A stretch of DNA of 50,270 nt from a virus: positions 1 through 50,270 of IMG/VR virus record IMGVR_UViG_3300015195_000008; one strand, given 5' to 3'. Made by a program: the position numbers and the translations under genes. The first letter of the stretch is position 1, and each line of letters opens with the position of its first letter. Positions 30,045 through 38,700 of this stretch are shown in pieces. Below the pieces are notes generated by a model. The model had not been told where the DNA came from, searched no databases, and saw nothing but the letters and a program-made list of their open reading frames with translations.

Positions 30045-31394
30045 ATGAGTAACCTACGACCTTGGCAACAGGACGACCTAACAAAGTACTTAGGCACGCC
30101 TAAGAGAGCGATCTACGCGCAACCACGCCTCGGCAAGACGCGCCTAGCGATTGAGTACCTCAAACACTGGAACCCTCGTAGCTGCCTCATCACCGCGCCA
30201 AAGACGGTATGTCCATTTTGGATCGAAGAGGCCAAGAGCCTGGGTATCACGGTGCTGGACGGGTTCTCGGGAACGATCAAGGACACCATTCGCCTTTTAA
30301 GGACCGTTCCTGACCGCTGGACGGTCGTCAACGATGATCGGCTTGCCGCAATACTCAAAGAGATGCCCAAGCTCACTGTAGAGGCTCTAATTGCGGATGA
30401 GAGTCATAGGTTCAAGTCCGTATCCTCCGCCAGGGGCAAGGCATACCGTAAGCTTGCGAAGCGGGCGTGGTACGTACGCATACTCACCGGCACCCCGACG
30501 CCGAACAACTACGGCAACCTCTGGGGACAGATGGTAGGCCTCGACGAAGAAGACTGGTTCTCGTCCTTCCAGAAGTTCAAGAACAGATACCTTATCTGTG
30601 ATCAGATGTACCAGAGCAAGATCCTTGGGCACCGGAACCTGCCGGAGCTGGAGGGCAAGCTCAAGAAGTGGTCTACGATCGTGAAGCGAGAGGACGTCTT
30701 TGGAGGAGACCAGTATCAGTTTGTGGAACGTAAGGTGTTCTTACCGCCTAAAGTTATGACAATGTATAGAAAGTTGGCAAAAGAGTGGATAGTGGAGTTG
30801 AATGGACAAACGATCAATGGAACGCATGGCTTGACACGCTTCCAGCGTTTCCAGCAAATAACATCCGGGTTTGTGAACACGGAGAATGGATTGCAAAATG
30901 TCCATTCTGCGAAGATTGACGCAGTATGCGAGGACCTTGAAGAGATCATAGAATCTGGAGAGAAGGCTGTGATCTTTTGCAAGTACACTTGGGAAGTGGA
31001 AACATACGAAAGAGAAGTTACGGAGAGATTGAAATGCAAAGTAGTTGTGATACAAGGCTCTACCCCCATCTCGAAGAGACAAGAAGCTATAACTCTCGTG
31101 AACACCTCCCCTCATCCGGTTGTCTGTATTGCACAGATACAAGCGGCGTCCACTGGAATCTCCCTGGCGGGGGCCACGCATGCGCTCTTCACCTCGGAAA
31201 CCTTCAGCCACGCGGAGATGTCACAAGCGACAGACAGAATCTACTCCCCTGGCAAAAGCAAATGCGTGACCTCGTATCGCGTGCCGAATACAATTGATAT
31301 GTACGTCTCGAAGACGTTGGAGATGAAGAAGTCTCTCGGCGAATCTATTCAGAACCAAAAGCTCGAAGATATCCTATTAGGAGGAGTTTCATGA
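30045..31394 (+). CDS. SNF2-type superfamily 2 helicase
   Basis: 449 residues from ATG 30045 (AAAGGA five bases upstream; an upstream in-frame extension would read the intergenic hairpin). Motifs: Q-like RPWQQD, Walker A AQPRLGKTRLA (Lys31), motif II IADESHRFK, motif III LTGTPTPNNYGNLW, motif V-VI ASTGISLAGATHALF and QATDRIYSPGK. It is compact, with no extra domains. Phage SNF2 proteins act in replication or recombination and fork remodelling. The next gene overlaps its stop. Confidence 0.85.
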   Translation: MSNLRPWQQDDLTKYLGTPKRAIYAQPRLGKTRLAIEYLKHWNPRSCLITAPKTVCPFWIEEAKSLGITVLDGFSGTIKDTIRLLRTVPDRWTVVNDDRLAAILKEMPKLTVEALIADESHRFKSVSSARGKAYRKLAKRAWYVRILTGTPTPNNYGNLWGQMVGLDEEDWFSSFQKFKNRYLICDQMYQSKILGHRNLPELEGKLKKWSTIVKREDVFGGDQYQFVERKVFLPPKVMTMYRKLAKEWIVELNGQTINGTHGLTRFQRFQQITSGFVNTENGLQNVHSAKIDAVCEDLEEIIESGEKAVIFCKYTWEVETYEREVTERLKCKVVVIQGSTPISKRQEAITLVNTSPHPVVCIAQIQAASTGISLAGATHALFTSETFSHAEMSQATDRIYSPGKSKCVTSYRVPNTIDMYVSKTLEMKKSLGESIQNQKLEDILLGGVS

Positions 31395-31537
31395 GATACA
31401 CATTACAAGAACTTTTAGATTTATTAGAAACTGTTGAGGATAAAACACGTATAGTGTCCTTAGAGGGATGCGATTGTATCGACAACTGGAACGGGCAATT
31501 TTCGCTAGACGACGGTGAAATACTGCTGACAATATGA
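31391..31537 (+). CDS. Small hypothetical protein
   Basis: 48 residues, ATGA overlap with the helicase stop. Helix (LQELLDLLETVED) followed by an acidic beta segment with Cys (LEGCDCIDNWNG). Similar small proteins occur in phage replication operons; function unknown. Confidence 0.6.
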   Translation: MRYTLQELLDLLETVEDKTRIVSLEGCDCIDNWNGQFSLDDGEILLTI

Positions 31538-31553
31538 AGTCAGGAGAAATATA

Positions 31554-31640
31554 ATGAATTTGGGAGTCCTTTTAGGAACTGTGATTGCCTCCGCATGGTT
31601 TTTCATAACAGGCATGTTGCTAATAAGCTGCTTGCAATGA
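31554..31640 (+). CDS. 28-residue membrane peptide coupled to the polymerase
   Basis: ATG 31554 has a strong AGGAG site five bases upstream. The peptide MNLGVLLGTVIASAWFFITG, then MLLISCLQ, is almost entirely one membrane span. Its TGA overlaps the polymerase ATG (ATGA at 31637). It may be a true mini-membrane protein or a translational coupler for the polymerase. Confidence 0.5.
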   Translation: MNLGVLLGTVIASAWFFITGMLLISCLQ

Positions 31641-33886
31641 GATCGTGCAACCTGTGCCCCTTGTCCCTTCAATGTCTTTCCCCAGTACTCAAAACGGAAG
31701 TGAAAAGACGTGATATACTCATCGTTTGTGACAAACCAGACAGTAAGGCGGACTTTGAGGGTTCACCGTTCGCGGGTCCGTTGGGGAACCTTTTGCGAAG
31801 TCTTATCAAAAAGGCTGGTATCCATCCCGACGAATATAATGCAGTATACGCGGTTAAATGTGCGCTACGTGGCCATAGTGAAACACTGCCTCTCACTTCG
31901 ATTGAAGCGTGTCGTAGTTACCTCAAGGAAGAGATTGATCGTAGTAGACCTAAGTTCATTCTCTGTCTTGGCGATGTCGCGTTACGCTCTGTCACCAAAA
32001 GATCGGGAGTACGGAATAATAGAGGAATGGACCTTTCCGTTTTACATGAACTAAAAACAGATGCGAAGGTGTTCTGCTCCTACTCCCTCGAATACTTAGC
32101 ACAGAACTCCCAATTAGAACGTACGGTCATATCTGATATGCGCCGGTGCGTCAAACAAGCAACCGATACAAATGTTCCATGGAAAATATGGAAAGGGGAG
32201 AAACTAGATGGTGATATACTTGCCTACGATATCGAAACAGTGGATGAAGAAGGGAAATTCACAGATTATGCTACTCAAATTGCCGTGGCTAATGAAGAAA
32301 TTTGTTACGTCAGTACGGATGTATACGGCTTGGGTAACAGGCTCAAAACCTTATCGGTTGGTCACAACTCATTTAATTTCGATGGCCCCATACTTAGGAG
32401 GCAGGGAATACATATTAATGACTATCATGATACCATGTATATGGCGTTTTTCATGGATGAAACTCAGCCTAAAGGTTTGGAAGCACTAGCAGTTAAATAC
32501 CTCGGCGTGCCGGGGTGGAAAGAGTCATTCAATGCCAAACTCGGAAGTGAAGAGTTTTATTTCTACAACGCGCGCGATACCTGGTACACAATGCTATTGT
32601 TCAAATTGTTCAGAACTGTACTATCTAAAGATCGACGCTATTATCTCATCGAAAACCTCATTTACCCGGTACGAAGAGTTCTTGATAACATGTCTAGCAG
32701 AGGCGTTTGTCTTGATAGCAAATATATCCTCGACACTAAGAAAAGCGTATCCCTGGCTGTTGAGGAAAAAAGATCCATCATAACGGAAAAGATGGAAGAG
32801 TTACTACCCTGTGAGGATATAGAAGTTAACCCGAACTCTACGTTGCAGATCGCAGAGTGCCTTAACCGGCTAGGATGTGTCCTTCCTACAACGGACAAGG
32901 GACACCCTCAAACGTCTAAGGACGTGCTACAGGACTACCAGAGGCTACCGTTTGTGCGGGACCTGCTAGAGTACCGCGAACAGGCAAAGGTACTTTCGAC
33001 CTACGTGAAGCCGTACGAGAAGCTAATGAACCAGGGAGACGGGAAGGCTCACCCCGAGTATAAAATGGTCTCTGTAGAAACAGGCCGCACTTCTGCAACC
33101 AAACCGAACGTGCAGAACCTCGACCGTGAATTGAAAGGATTTTTCTGTGCTCCTAAAGGTAAAGTACTCGTTTCAGTTGATTACAATGCTGTCGAGTTTC
33201 GGATCGCCTCATGGCTTGCTGGAGAACGTAGCATCTTATCTCGATTCAAAGAAAATCCGTCATGGGACCCACATCGTTTCTTCGCGGCATTCTTTTACGA
33301 GATCAAAGAAGAAGCCGTTACCAAAGAACAACGGCAGATCGCGAAGTCAGCCAATTTTTCTCAGCTCTACTGCGGCAATGGGTTCACACTATACGAGTAT
33401 GCGAAGAAGCAGGGCGTTGAATTAAACCTCTTCCTCTGCGAGAAAGTCCATGAAAAATGGCATGCTACATTTCCAGGATTTGAAAGGTACTACAATGAAC
33501 GAAAATCAGAGATACTACAAACAGGGCAAATTGCATGCCCGACTGGCTTCATTCGGCACTTTGGGGACCCAGAGCTTATTCGGCAGAATTATGGCCATAA
33601 GTTCTTTGGGAAGCTCCGTCAAGCCGTTAACGTTCCCGTCCAGAACCTCTCCGCCCACATTGCCTTCCTTGCCATGAAACGCCTTGCATATTTCAACTTC
33701 CCAATGGTACTGTTTGTCCATGACTCAATAGGATTTGAACTTGATGATGACTACTCCCTCAACAACAAGGTTACGATGATCGAACATATTATGTGCAACT
33801 ATCCTGTAACAGCACTCAAAGAAGAATACAACGTTAACCTCGAAGTTCCACTCATGGTCGAAAGTACGGTGAAAAGAAATGCTTAG
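31637..33886 (+). CDS. UDG-like / family A DNA polymerase fusion
   Basis: 749 residues from ATG 31637, chosen because it is coupled to the peptide above; the 14-codon longer reading has no site. Residues ~1-185 resemble family 4 uracil-DNA glycosylases: Fe-S Cys 4, 7, 75 and 92 (C-x16-C), FEGSPFAGPLGNLL, VKCALR and ILCLGDVAL. The usual GEAPG is CDKPD and the HP motif is absent, so glycosylase activity is doubtful. 3'-5' exonuclease: YDIET (198, 200), HNSFNFD (243-249), YNARD (310-314). Polymerase: motif A SVDYNAVEFR (Asp515), motif B R566, K570, F574, motif C VHDSIGFEL (Asp696; Glu replaced by Ser697). Main replicative polymerase. Confidence 0.85.
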   Translation: MRSCNLCPLSLQCLSPVLKTEVKRRDILIVCDKPDSKADFEGSPFAGPLGNLLRSLIKKAGIHPDEYNAVYAVKCALRGHSETLPLTSIEACRSYLKEEIDRSRPKFILCLGDVALRSVTKRSGVRNNRGMDLSVLHELKTDAKVFCSYSLEYLAQNSQLERTVISDMRRCVKQATDTNVPWKIWKGEKLDGDILAYDIETVDEEGKFTDYATQIAVANEEICYVSTDVYGLGNRLKTLSVGHNSFNFDGPILRRQGIHINDYHDTMYMAFFMDETQPKGLEALAVKYLGVPGWKESFNAKLGSEEFYFYNARDTWYTMLLFKLFRTVLSKDRRYYLIENLIYPVRRVLDNMSSRGVCLDSKYILDTKKSVSLAVEEKRSIITEKMEELLPCEDIEVNPNSTLQIAECLNRLGCVLPTTDKGHPQTSKDVLQDYQRLPFVRDLLEYREQAKVLSTYVKPYEKLMNQGDGKAHPEYKMVSVETGRTSATKPNVQNLDRELKGFFCAPKGKVLVSVDYNAVEFRIASWLAGERSILSRFKENPSWDPHRFFAAFFYEIKEEAVTKEQRQIAKSANFSQLYCGNGFTLYEYAKKQGVELNLFLCEKVHEKWHATFPGFERYYNERKSEILQTGQIACPTGFIRHFGDPELIRQNYGHKFFGKLRQAVNVPVQNLSAHIAFLAMKRLAYFNFPMVLFVHDSIGFELDDDYSLNNKVTMIEHIMCNYPVTALKEEYNVNLEVPLMVESTVKRNA

Positions 33887-34169
33887 GTGTTTAATATGCT
33901 GTAATACAGGACACAAAGCCCAATTCTGTCCTCAGATATTTGCAAGTAGTCCTGTAAAAGATGAGAAGGTAAACCATCCTACGCACTACAGTCAAGTGCC
34001 AGGAGTTGAATGTATAGAGGTAACACGTTGGTTTAACTTTTCACTTGGGAACGCTATCAAGTACATCTGGAGAGCGGGTTACAAGGGAGACAAAGCGGAA
34101 GACCTGAAAAAAGCGATTTGGTACTTACAGAACGAAATCGAAAGATTGGAATATAAAGATGTCCCGTAA
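33879..34169 (+). CDS. Zinc-knuckle DUF3310 protein
   Basis: 96 residues, overlapping the polymerase stop by 8 bases. Residues 4-17 fit a CCHC knuckle (C4-x2-C7-x4-H12-x4-C17, with Gly before His as in retroviral nucleocapsids). Residues ~31-92 are DUF3310: VNHPTHYSQVPGVECIEVTR, then LGNAIKYIWRAGYKGD and EDLKKAIWYLQNEIERLE. DUF3310 proteins are common in phage replication operons and are of unclear activity. Confidence 0.8.
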   Translation: MLRCLICCNTGHKAQFCPQIFASSPVKDEKVNHPTHYSQVPGVECIEVTRWFNFSLGNAIKYIWRAGYKGDKAEDLKKAIWYLQNEIERLEYKDVP

Positions 34170-34827
34170 CTACAGGAACACCTCCGAGAAGTTTACATGG
34201 GAGCCCCGCACTAGGTCACAGATTGTGCTTCGTGACACGATCGCCAAGAAACGAATCACGTTGGCCGTAGGTCCTGCCGGGACAGGCAAGACTTTCGTAA
34301 CCGTTTGTTGTGCCTTTGAGGAATTGTTCTCCCGACGAGTTAGTGGTATAATTGTCTCCCGTCCTTTAGTGCCTGCAGGCAGAGACTTCGGTTTCCTGCC
34401 AGGGACTCTCGAGGAGAAGATAAGCCCCTTCCTGGCTCCTATACACGAGACGATCTTGGACCTCAACCTACCGAATACGCAGAGCCTCGTTGAAGGACTA
34501 GATGACTCTATTGAATGCGTGCCTCTGGAACTTATGAGAGGACGTACGTTCACCGAGAAGTTCATCATCGTCGATGAAGCACAGAACGCAACGCCCAAGC
34601 AAATTGAAATGGTTATGACCCGGCTAGGCATAGGCTCTCGAATGGTTCTCTGCGGAGACGTTCACCAGACGGATCTAAGGTCAGAGAGCGGCCTATCGGT
34701 TGCACTGAACCTGTTCAAGCTGGAGGAAGCGTTCGGGATTGTAAGGTTTGGGTTAGACGATATTCAACGAGAAGGGATTACTAGAACAGTTATAGAAAAA
34801 TTCCAAGAGTTCTTTGAAAGGAATTGA
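34159..34827 (+). CDS. phoH: PhoH-like ATPase
   Basis: 222 residues. Walker A VGPAGTGKTF (38-45), then VSRPLVPAGRDFGFLPG, the strongly conserved PhoH signature, Walker B FIIVDEAQNATPKQIEMVMTR, GDVHQTDLR (sensor) and the RFGLDDIQR end. Widespread in lytic phages. Proposed RNA-associated ATPase/helicase functions; role in infection is unsettled. Overlaps the gene before. Confidence 0.92.
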   Translation: MSRNYRNTSEKFTWEPRTRSQIVLRDTIAKKRITLAVGPAGTGKTFVTVCCAFEELFSRRVSGIIVSRPLVPAGRDFGFLPGTLEEKISPFLAPIHETILDLNLPNTQSLVEGLDDSIECVPLELMRGRTFTEKFIIVDEAQNATPKQIEMVMTRLGIGSRMVLCGDVHQTDLRSESGLSVALNLFKLEEAFGIVRFGLDDIQREGITRTVIEKFQEFFERN

Positions 34828-34832
34828 TTCTT

Positions 34833-35039
34833 ATGGCTAAGAAGAAAAAATTAGAACGGCTTCCTGAAATAGACGAAAAAATTCTTCTAAAAGATAATAT
34901 TTTTGGAACGTGGTTCCCTGTAACAGTTGTTGAGGCGGATGACGAAGCGGGATATTTTTATGTAGATAACGGAAAAAGCAGCGTGTACTTAGAATATAGC
35001 GAATATCCTCGTGTATGGAAGTATGTAAATGATAATTGA
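34833..35039 (+). CDS. Small hypothetical protein
   Basis: 68 residues from ATG 34833 (AAGGA about ten bases upstream); a TTG at 34824 overlapping the PhoH stop is an alternative. Lys-rich start then an SH3-like beta sequence (LKDNIFGTWFPVTVVEADD, YFYVDNGKSSVYLEYSEYP). Overlaps the next start by 11 bases. Unknown function. Confidence 0.65.
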   Translation: MAKKKKLERLPEIDEKILLKDNIFGTWFPVTVVEADDEAGYFYVDNGKSSVYLEYSEYPRVWKYVNDN

Positions 35040-36747
35040 TTATGCAAGAAATAACTCACTAACAGAACTAGGTAGGAAGACTTTAGAGCGGTCGTACCTC
35101 CTACCGGGAGAGACTCCACAAGACTGCTTCGCTCGTGTAGCAAAGGCGTTCTCAGACGATGATGGACATTCTCAAAGACTATATGACTACATGTCTAACT
35201 TTTGGTTTATGCCTGCTACTCCCATTCTATCTAATGGCGGTACAGATCGCGGTCTCCCTATTAGTTGTTTTCTTAATGAGGTGCCTGATTCGTTAGAAGG
35301 CATCGTCGATACTTGGAACGAAAACGTCTGGCTCTCAGCCAAAGGAGGAGGAATTGGAACCTACTGGGGAAACGTCCGATCAATTGGAGAATCTGTCCGC
35401 AAGGCTGGAGAGACTTCTGGAGTTATACCCTTCATCCACGTTCAAGACTCCCTCACACTGGCTATCTCACAAGGCTCTCTACGACGAGGAGCTGCGGCAG
35501 TCTATTTGCCTGTGGACCATCCTGAAATTGAAGAGTTCCTCGAAATCCGAAAAGCCTCCGGTGACTTCAACAGAAAAGGATTGAATCTAAATCATGGAAT
35601 TTGTTGTAGCGATACTTTTATGCGTGCTGTTAGGGTTGGGGATACTTTTGCTCTTCGTAGTCCTGTCACAGGCGCTATTCTCAGAATGGTAGACGCTCGA
35701 GAACTGTGGCAACGCATACTCGAAACAAGACTCCAAACCGGAGAGCCTTACCTCATCTTCATCGATACCGTGAATCGCGCCGCCCCGGCGCATCACAAGT
35801 CTCTCGGTCTCACGGTCAAGACTAGTAACCTGTGCAGCGAGATCACACTGCCGACGAACGAGGAGCGCACAGCCGTCTGTTGCCTTGCTTCCCTGAACCT
35901 TGCGAAGTGGGATGCCTGGAAGGATGATACGCTCATCGTAGAGGACATCCTCCGCATGCTCGACAACGTGCTGTCGGACTTCATCACGAAGGCAGGACCA
36001 GCACACGCTAAAGCCGTCCATAGCGCATTACAGGAGCGTTCCGTAGGTCTAGGCGTTATGGGCTTCCATTCGTTCCTACAAGCTAATAGCATACCGTTTG
36101 ATAGCTTCCTGGCTAAATCTTGGAACAACAAGATGTTTCGACACATTAGAGATGCTGCGAACGATGCGTCCGTCAAACTAGGAGCCGAGAAAGGACCTTG
36201 CCTTGATAACATCAAAGTCGGATGTATCAGCCGATTCAGCAATAAACTTGCAGTCGCTCCCACTGCCTCAATTTCTGTTATATGCGGAGGGACTTCGCCG
36301 GGAATCGAACCTTACCCATCGGTTATCTACAACCACAAAACCCTCTCGGGTAACGTCATCATCAAGAACGAGAGTTTCGAGGAGTTACTTGAAGCATACG
36401 AAAGAAACACCCAAGAAACGTGGTCCTCAATTATAGAAAAAAAGGGATCTGTCCAATACTTAGATTTTCTTCTTCAAGAAGAGAAGGACGTTTACAAGAC
36501 TGCCTTCGAGATAGACCAGCGGTGGATCACCGACCTCGCGGCAGACCGTCAACGGTACATCTGTCAGAGCCAGTCTCTCAACCTGTTCCTACCGTCAAAT
36601 ATCAGTAAGTACGACCTGCATAAACTCCACTTCTCTGCTTGGGAGAAGGGCGTCAAATCACTTTACTACGTCCGATCGAAGTCAGCCAGTGTTGCTGAGT
36701 TCGTCGGAGAAACTAAAAAATACGAGGAGTGTTTGAGTTGTGAATAA
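35029..36747 (+). CDS. nrdA: Ribonucleotide reductase, class I alpha subunit
   Basis: 572 residues, without the N-terminal ATP cone, so it begins at the ten-helix domain (LTELGRKTLERSYLLPGE). Conserved Cys: PISCFLNEV, the active-site SNLCSEI, VCCLASLNL. Radical-path tyrosines in GVKSLYYVRS. Nucleotide site APTASISVICGGTSPGIEP. C-terminal redox pair ECLSCE. Reduces ribonucleoside diphosphates; partner is the next gene. The missing cone suggests it escapes overall dATP shut-off. Confidence 0.9.
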   Translation: MIIDYARNNSLTELGRKTLERSYLLPGETPQDCFARVAKAFSDDDGHSQRLYDYMSNFWFMPATPILSNGGTDRGLPISCFLNEVPDSLEGIVDTWNENVWLSAKGGGIGTYWGNVRSIGESVRKAGETSGVIPFIHVQDSLTLAISQGSLRRGAAAVYLPVDHPEIEEFLEIRKASGDFNRKGLNLNHGICCSDTFMRAVRVGDTFALRSPVTGAILRMVDARELWQRILETRLQTGEPYLIFIDTVNRAAPAHHKSLGLTVKTSNLCSEITLPTNEERTAVCCLASLNLAKWDAWKDDTLIVEDILRMLDNVLSDFITKAGPAHAKAVHSALQERSVGLGVMGFHSFLQANSIPFDSFLAKSWNNKMFRHIRDAANDASVKLGAEKGPCLDNIKVGCISRFSNKLAVAPTASISVICGGTSPGIEPYPSVIYNHKTLSGNVIIKNESFEELLEAYERNTQETWSSIIEKKGSVQYLDFLLQEEKDVYKTAFEIDQRWITDLAADRQRYICQSQSLNLFLPSNISKYDLHKLHFSAWEKGVKSLYYVRSKSASVAEFVGETKKYEECLSCE

Positions 36748-37753
36748 TTATGGACTGACCACATCTTCCGGTACTTACGATGTAACTAGATACCCTATAT
36801 TTTACGATTATTGGAAGCAGCAGCAGCAGACGCATTGGATAGGTGAGGAAGTCCCTCTAGGCAACGACATCAAGGATTGGGCTTCAGCCAGGATGACAGA
36901 CAATGATCGTGCCCTTCTGACTCAAATCTTCCGGTTCTTCACGCAAGCCGACGTAGAGGTAGGAGCTAACTACGTCGAACGTCTCATGCCGGTGTTCAAG
37001 CCGCTCGAGATACAGATGATGATGGCTGCCTTCACCAACATGGAAACGGTACACATCGACGCATATGCGCTCATCTTGAAGACTCTCGGCATGCCGCAGA
37101 CAGAGTTTGAAGCATTCCGTGACTACAAGGCCATGAGTGACAAGACTACGTACATGCACGGGTTCAAGATGGACACAGACGCCGATGTCGCTAAGACCCT
37201 CGCTATGTTCGGAGCCTTCACAGAAGGTATGAGTCTGTTCGCCAGTTTCGCCATGCTGCTTAACTTCCCACGGCGCAACTTAATGAACGGAATGGGGCAG
37301 ATCGTCACTTGGTCCGTACGCGACGAGAGCCTGCACTGTGAAGCGATGATTAAGCTGTACCACGCATGGAACAAGGAGACAGGTGCCGTAACCCCCGCCG
37401 TCAAAAGAAGTATCAGGACAATCGCCAGGAGGATGTGCGACCTCGAGGAGAACTTCGTCGATCTAGCGTTCTCTCTTGGACACGTTAAGGGAATGAACGA
37501 AGAAGAGATTAAGGCCTACGTTCGTTTCATTACTGACTGGAGACTTGTTCAACTCAAGCTGAAACCGATCAACGGTTACTTCGACAAGCAGGGCAGACAG
37601 ATCAGAGAACACCCCCTCCCCTGGATCGTCGAGATACTCAACGGCGTCGAGCACGCAAACTTCTTCGAGACCAGAGCAACCGATTATGCAAAAGGAGCCA
37701 GTACAGGAAACTGGCAGGAAGTATGGAGCAAAGTAGATGAAAAACACAGTTAA
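36740..37753 (+). CDS. nrdB: Ribonucleotide reductase, class I beta subunit
   Basis: 337 residues, overlaps the alpha gene end by 8 bases. Di-iron and radical residues: RFFTQADVEVG (Asp), METVHIDAY (Glu-x2-His and Tyr radical), FGAFTEGMSLF (Glu), SVRDESLHCEAM (Glu-x2-His). Tyr is present, so a tyrosyl radical (class Ia/b-like) is expected. C-terminal tail ends KVDEKHS. Overlaps the ThyX start by 17 bases. Confidence 0.9.
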   Translation: MNNYGLTTSSGTYDVTRYPIFYDYWKQQQQTHWIGEEVPLGNDIKDWASARMTDNDRALLTQIFRFFTQADVEVGANYVERLMPVFKPLEIQMMMAAFTNMETVHIDAYALILKTLGMPQTEFEAFRDYKAMSDKTTYMHGFKMDTDADVAKTLAMFGAFTEGMSLFASFAMLLNFPRRNLMNGMGQIVTWSVRDESLHCEAMIKLYHAWNKETGAVTPAVKRSIRTIARRMCDLEENFVDLAFSLGHVKGMNEEEIKAYVRFITDWRLVQLKLKPINGYFDKQGRQIREHPLPWIVEILNGVEHANFFETRATDYAKGASTGNWQEVWSKVDEKHS

Positions 37754-38348
37754 GCTCGTAGGATGGTATGGAGGAGACAAGACTCATGCCCAAGCCGCCT
37801 GGACGAGCACTCAAATCGAAGGCAAGGAAGAACGTATTCCAGGACTGTTGAAGATGCTTGCGGAGAACGAGCATGGAACGCCTTTTGAGCGTAGCCTGCT
37901 TCACTTCAATGCTACCGTCGATACGGCCACACACATTCAAATACTCAAGCATCGACACTTCTCAGTGAATGGAGAGAGTGCCAGGTACAAGGAGTACACG
38001 GAGGACAAGTATTACATCCCAGTAGATTGGGATGAGTTAAGCAGCAAAAACCTAAAAGAAGATGCAACAGAAGCATACGAGAGTTATCGCTACGCTTTAG
38101 AATACCTAGAAAAAAAACTAAAGGGAAGAAAGAGAGCAAAAGAGTCCGCTCGTTACTTCCTTCCTTACGCTATCCAAGTGAACCTAGACTTCTCGTGTAA
38201 CTTCAGAGCCTTCGTTCACTTTCAAAAGCTTAGAAACTCAGAGCATGCACAACTAGAGATTCGCGAGCTTGCTGCAGAGATGCTTCGACTTGTAAAGGAT
38301 GAAACCAATGGAGGTTATACATTCTCCCTGGCCGCTTGGAGTCTTTGA
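37737..38348 (+). CDS. thyX: Flavin-dependent thymidylate synthase
   Basis: 203 residues. ThyX signature: KHRHFSVNGESARY (canonical RHRxxSxNExSxRY), so the Arg becomes Lys and the Glu after Asn is Gly. Also ILKHRH, YYIPVDW, and FRAFVHFQKLRNSEHAQLEI, the conserved FRxxxHFxxLRxxxxAQxEI of ThyX. Makes dTMP from dUMP using methylene-THF, FAD and NADPH. Sits between reductase and dCMP deaminase, so one pathway is complete. Confidence 0.9.
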   Translation: MKNTVKLVGWYGGDKTHAQAAWTSTQIEGKEERIPGLLKMLAENEHGTPFERSLLHFNATVDTATHIQILKHRHFSVNGESARYKEYTEDKYYIPVDWDELSSKNLKEDATEAYESYRYALEYLEKKLKGRKRAKESARYFLPYAIQVNLDFSCNFRAFVHFQKLRNSEHAQLEIRELAAEMLRLVKDETNGGYTFSLAAWSL

Positions 38349-38700
38349 CCAACGGCCAGACTGGACGGACTACTTCTTAGATATCGCTAGTACAGTCTCT
38401 AACCGTAGTACATGCCCTAGGCTTCAAGTCGGATGCGTTATTACTCAAGGCAACCGAATCATAGCGACAGGGTACAACGGAGCGCCTCAAGGAAAGCCTC
38501 ACTGTTACGACGAAGGATGTTTCCTGATAGCCGGTCACTGTACTAGAGCGATTCATGCAGAGCCTAATGCTCTAATGTTCATTAGCAGTCACACGAAATT
38601 TTTATCTGCTTATGTTACTCACAAGCCTTGTGAATACTGCGAGGCATTACTCAAGGCTAACAACATAAAGAAAGTTTTCTACAGGAGCGTTTATCCATGA
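38308..38700 (+). CDS. dCMP deaminase
   Basis: 130 residues from ATG 38308, chosen because AAAGGA lies eight bases upstream; ATG 38299 would be too close. Zinc and catalytic motifs: TRAIHAEPNAL (HAE) and VTHKPCEYCEALL (PCxxC); further Cys in HCYDEGCF and GHC fit the second zinc site of phage dCMP deaminases. Converts dCMP to dUMP, feeding ThyX. Overlaps ThyX by 41 bases. Confidence 0.9.
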   Translation: MEVIHSPWPLGVFDQRPDWTDYFLDIASTVSNRSTCPRLQVGCVITQGNRIIATGYNGAPQGKPHCYDEGCFLIAGHCTRAIHAEPNALMFISSHTKFLSAYVTHKPCEYCEALLKANNIKKVFYRSVYP

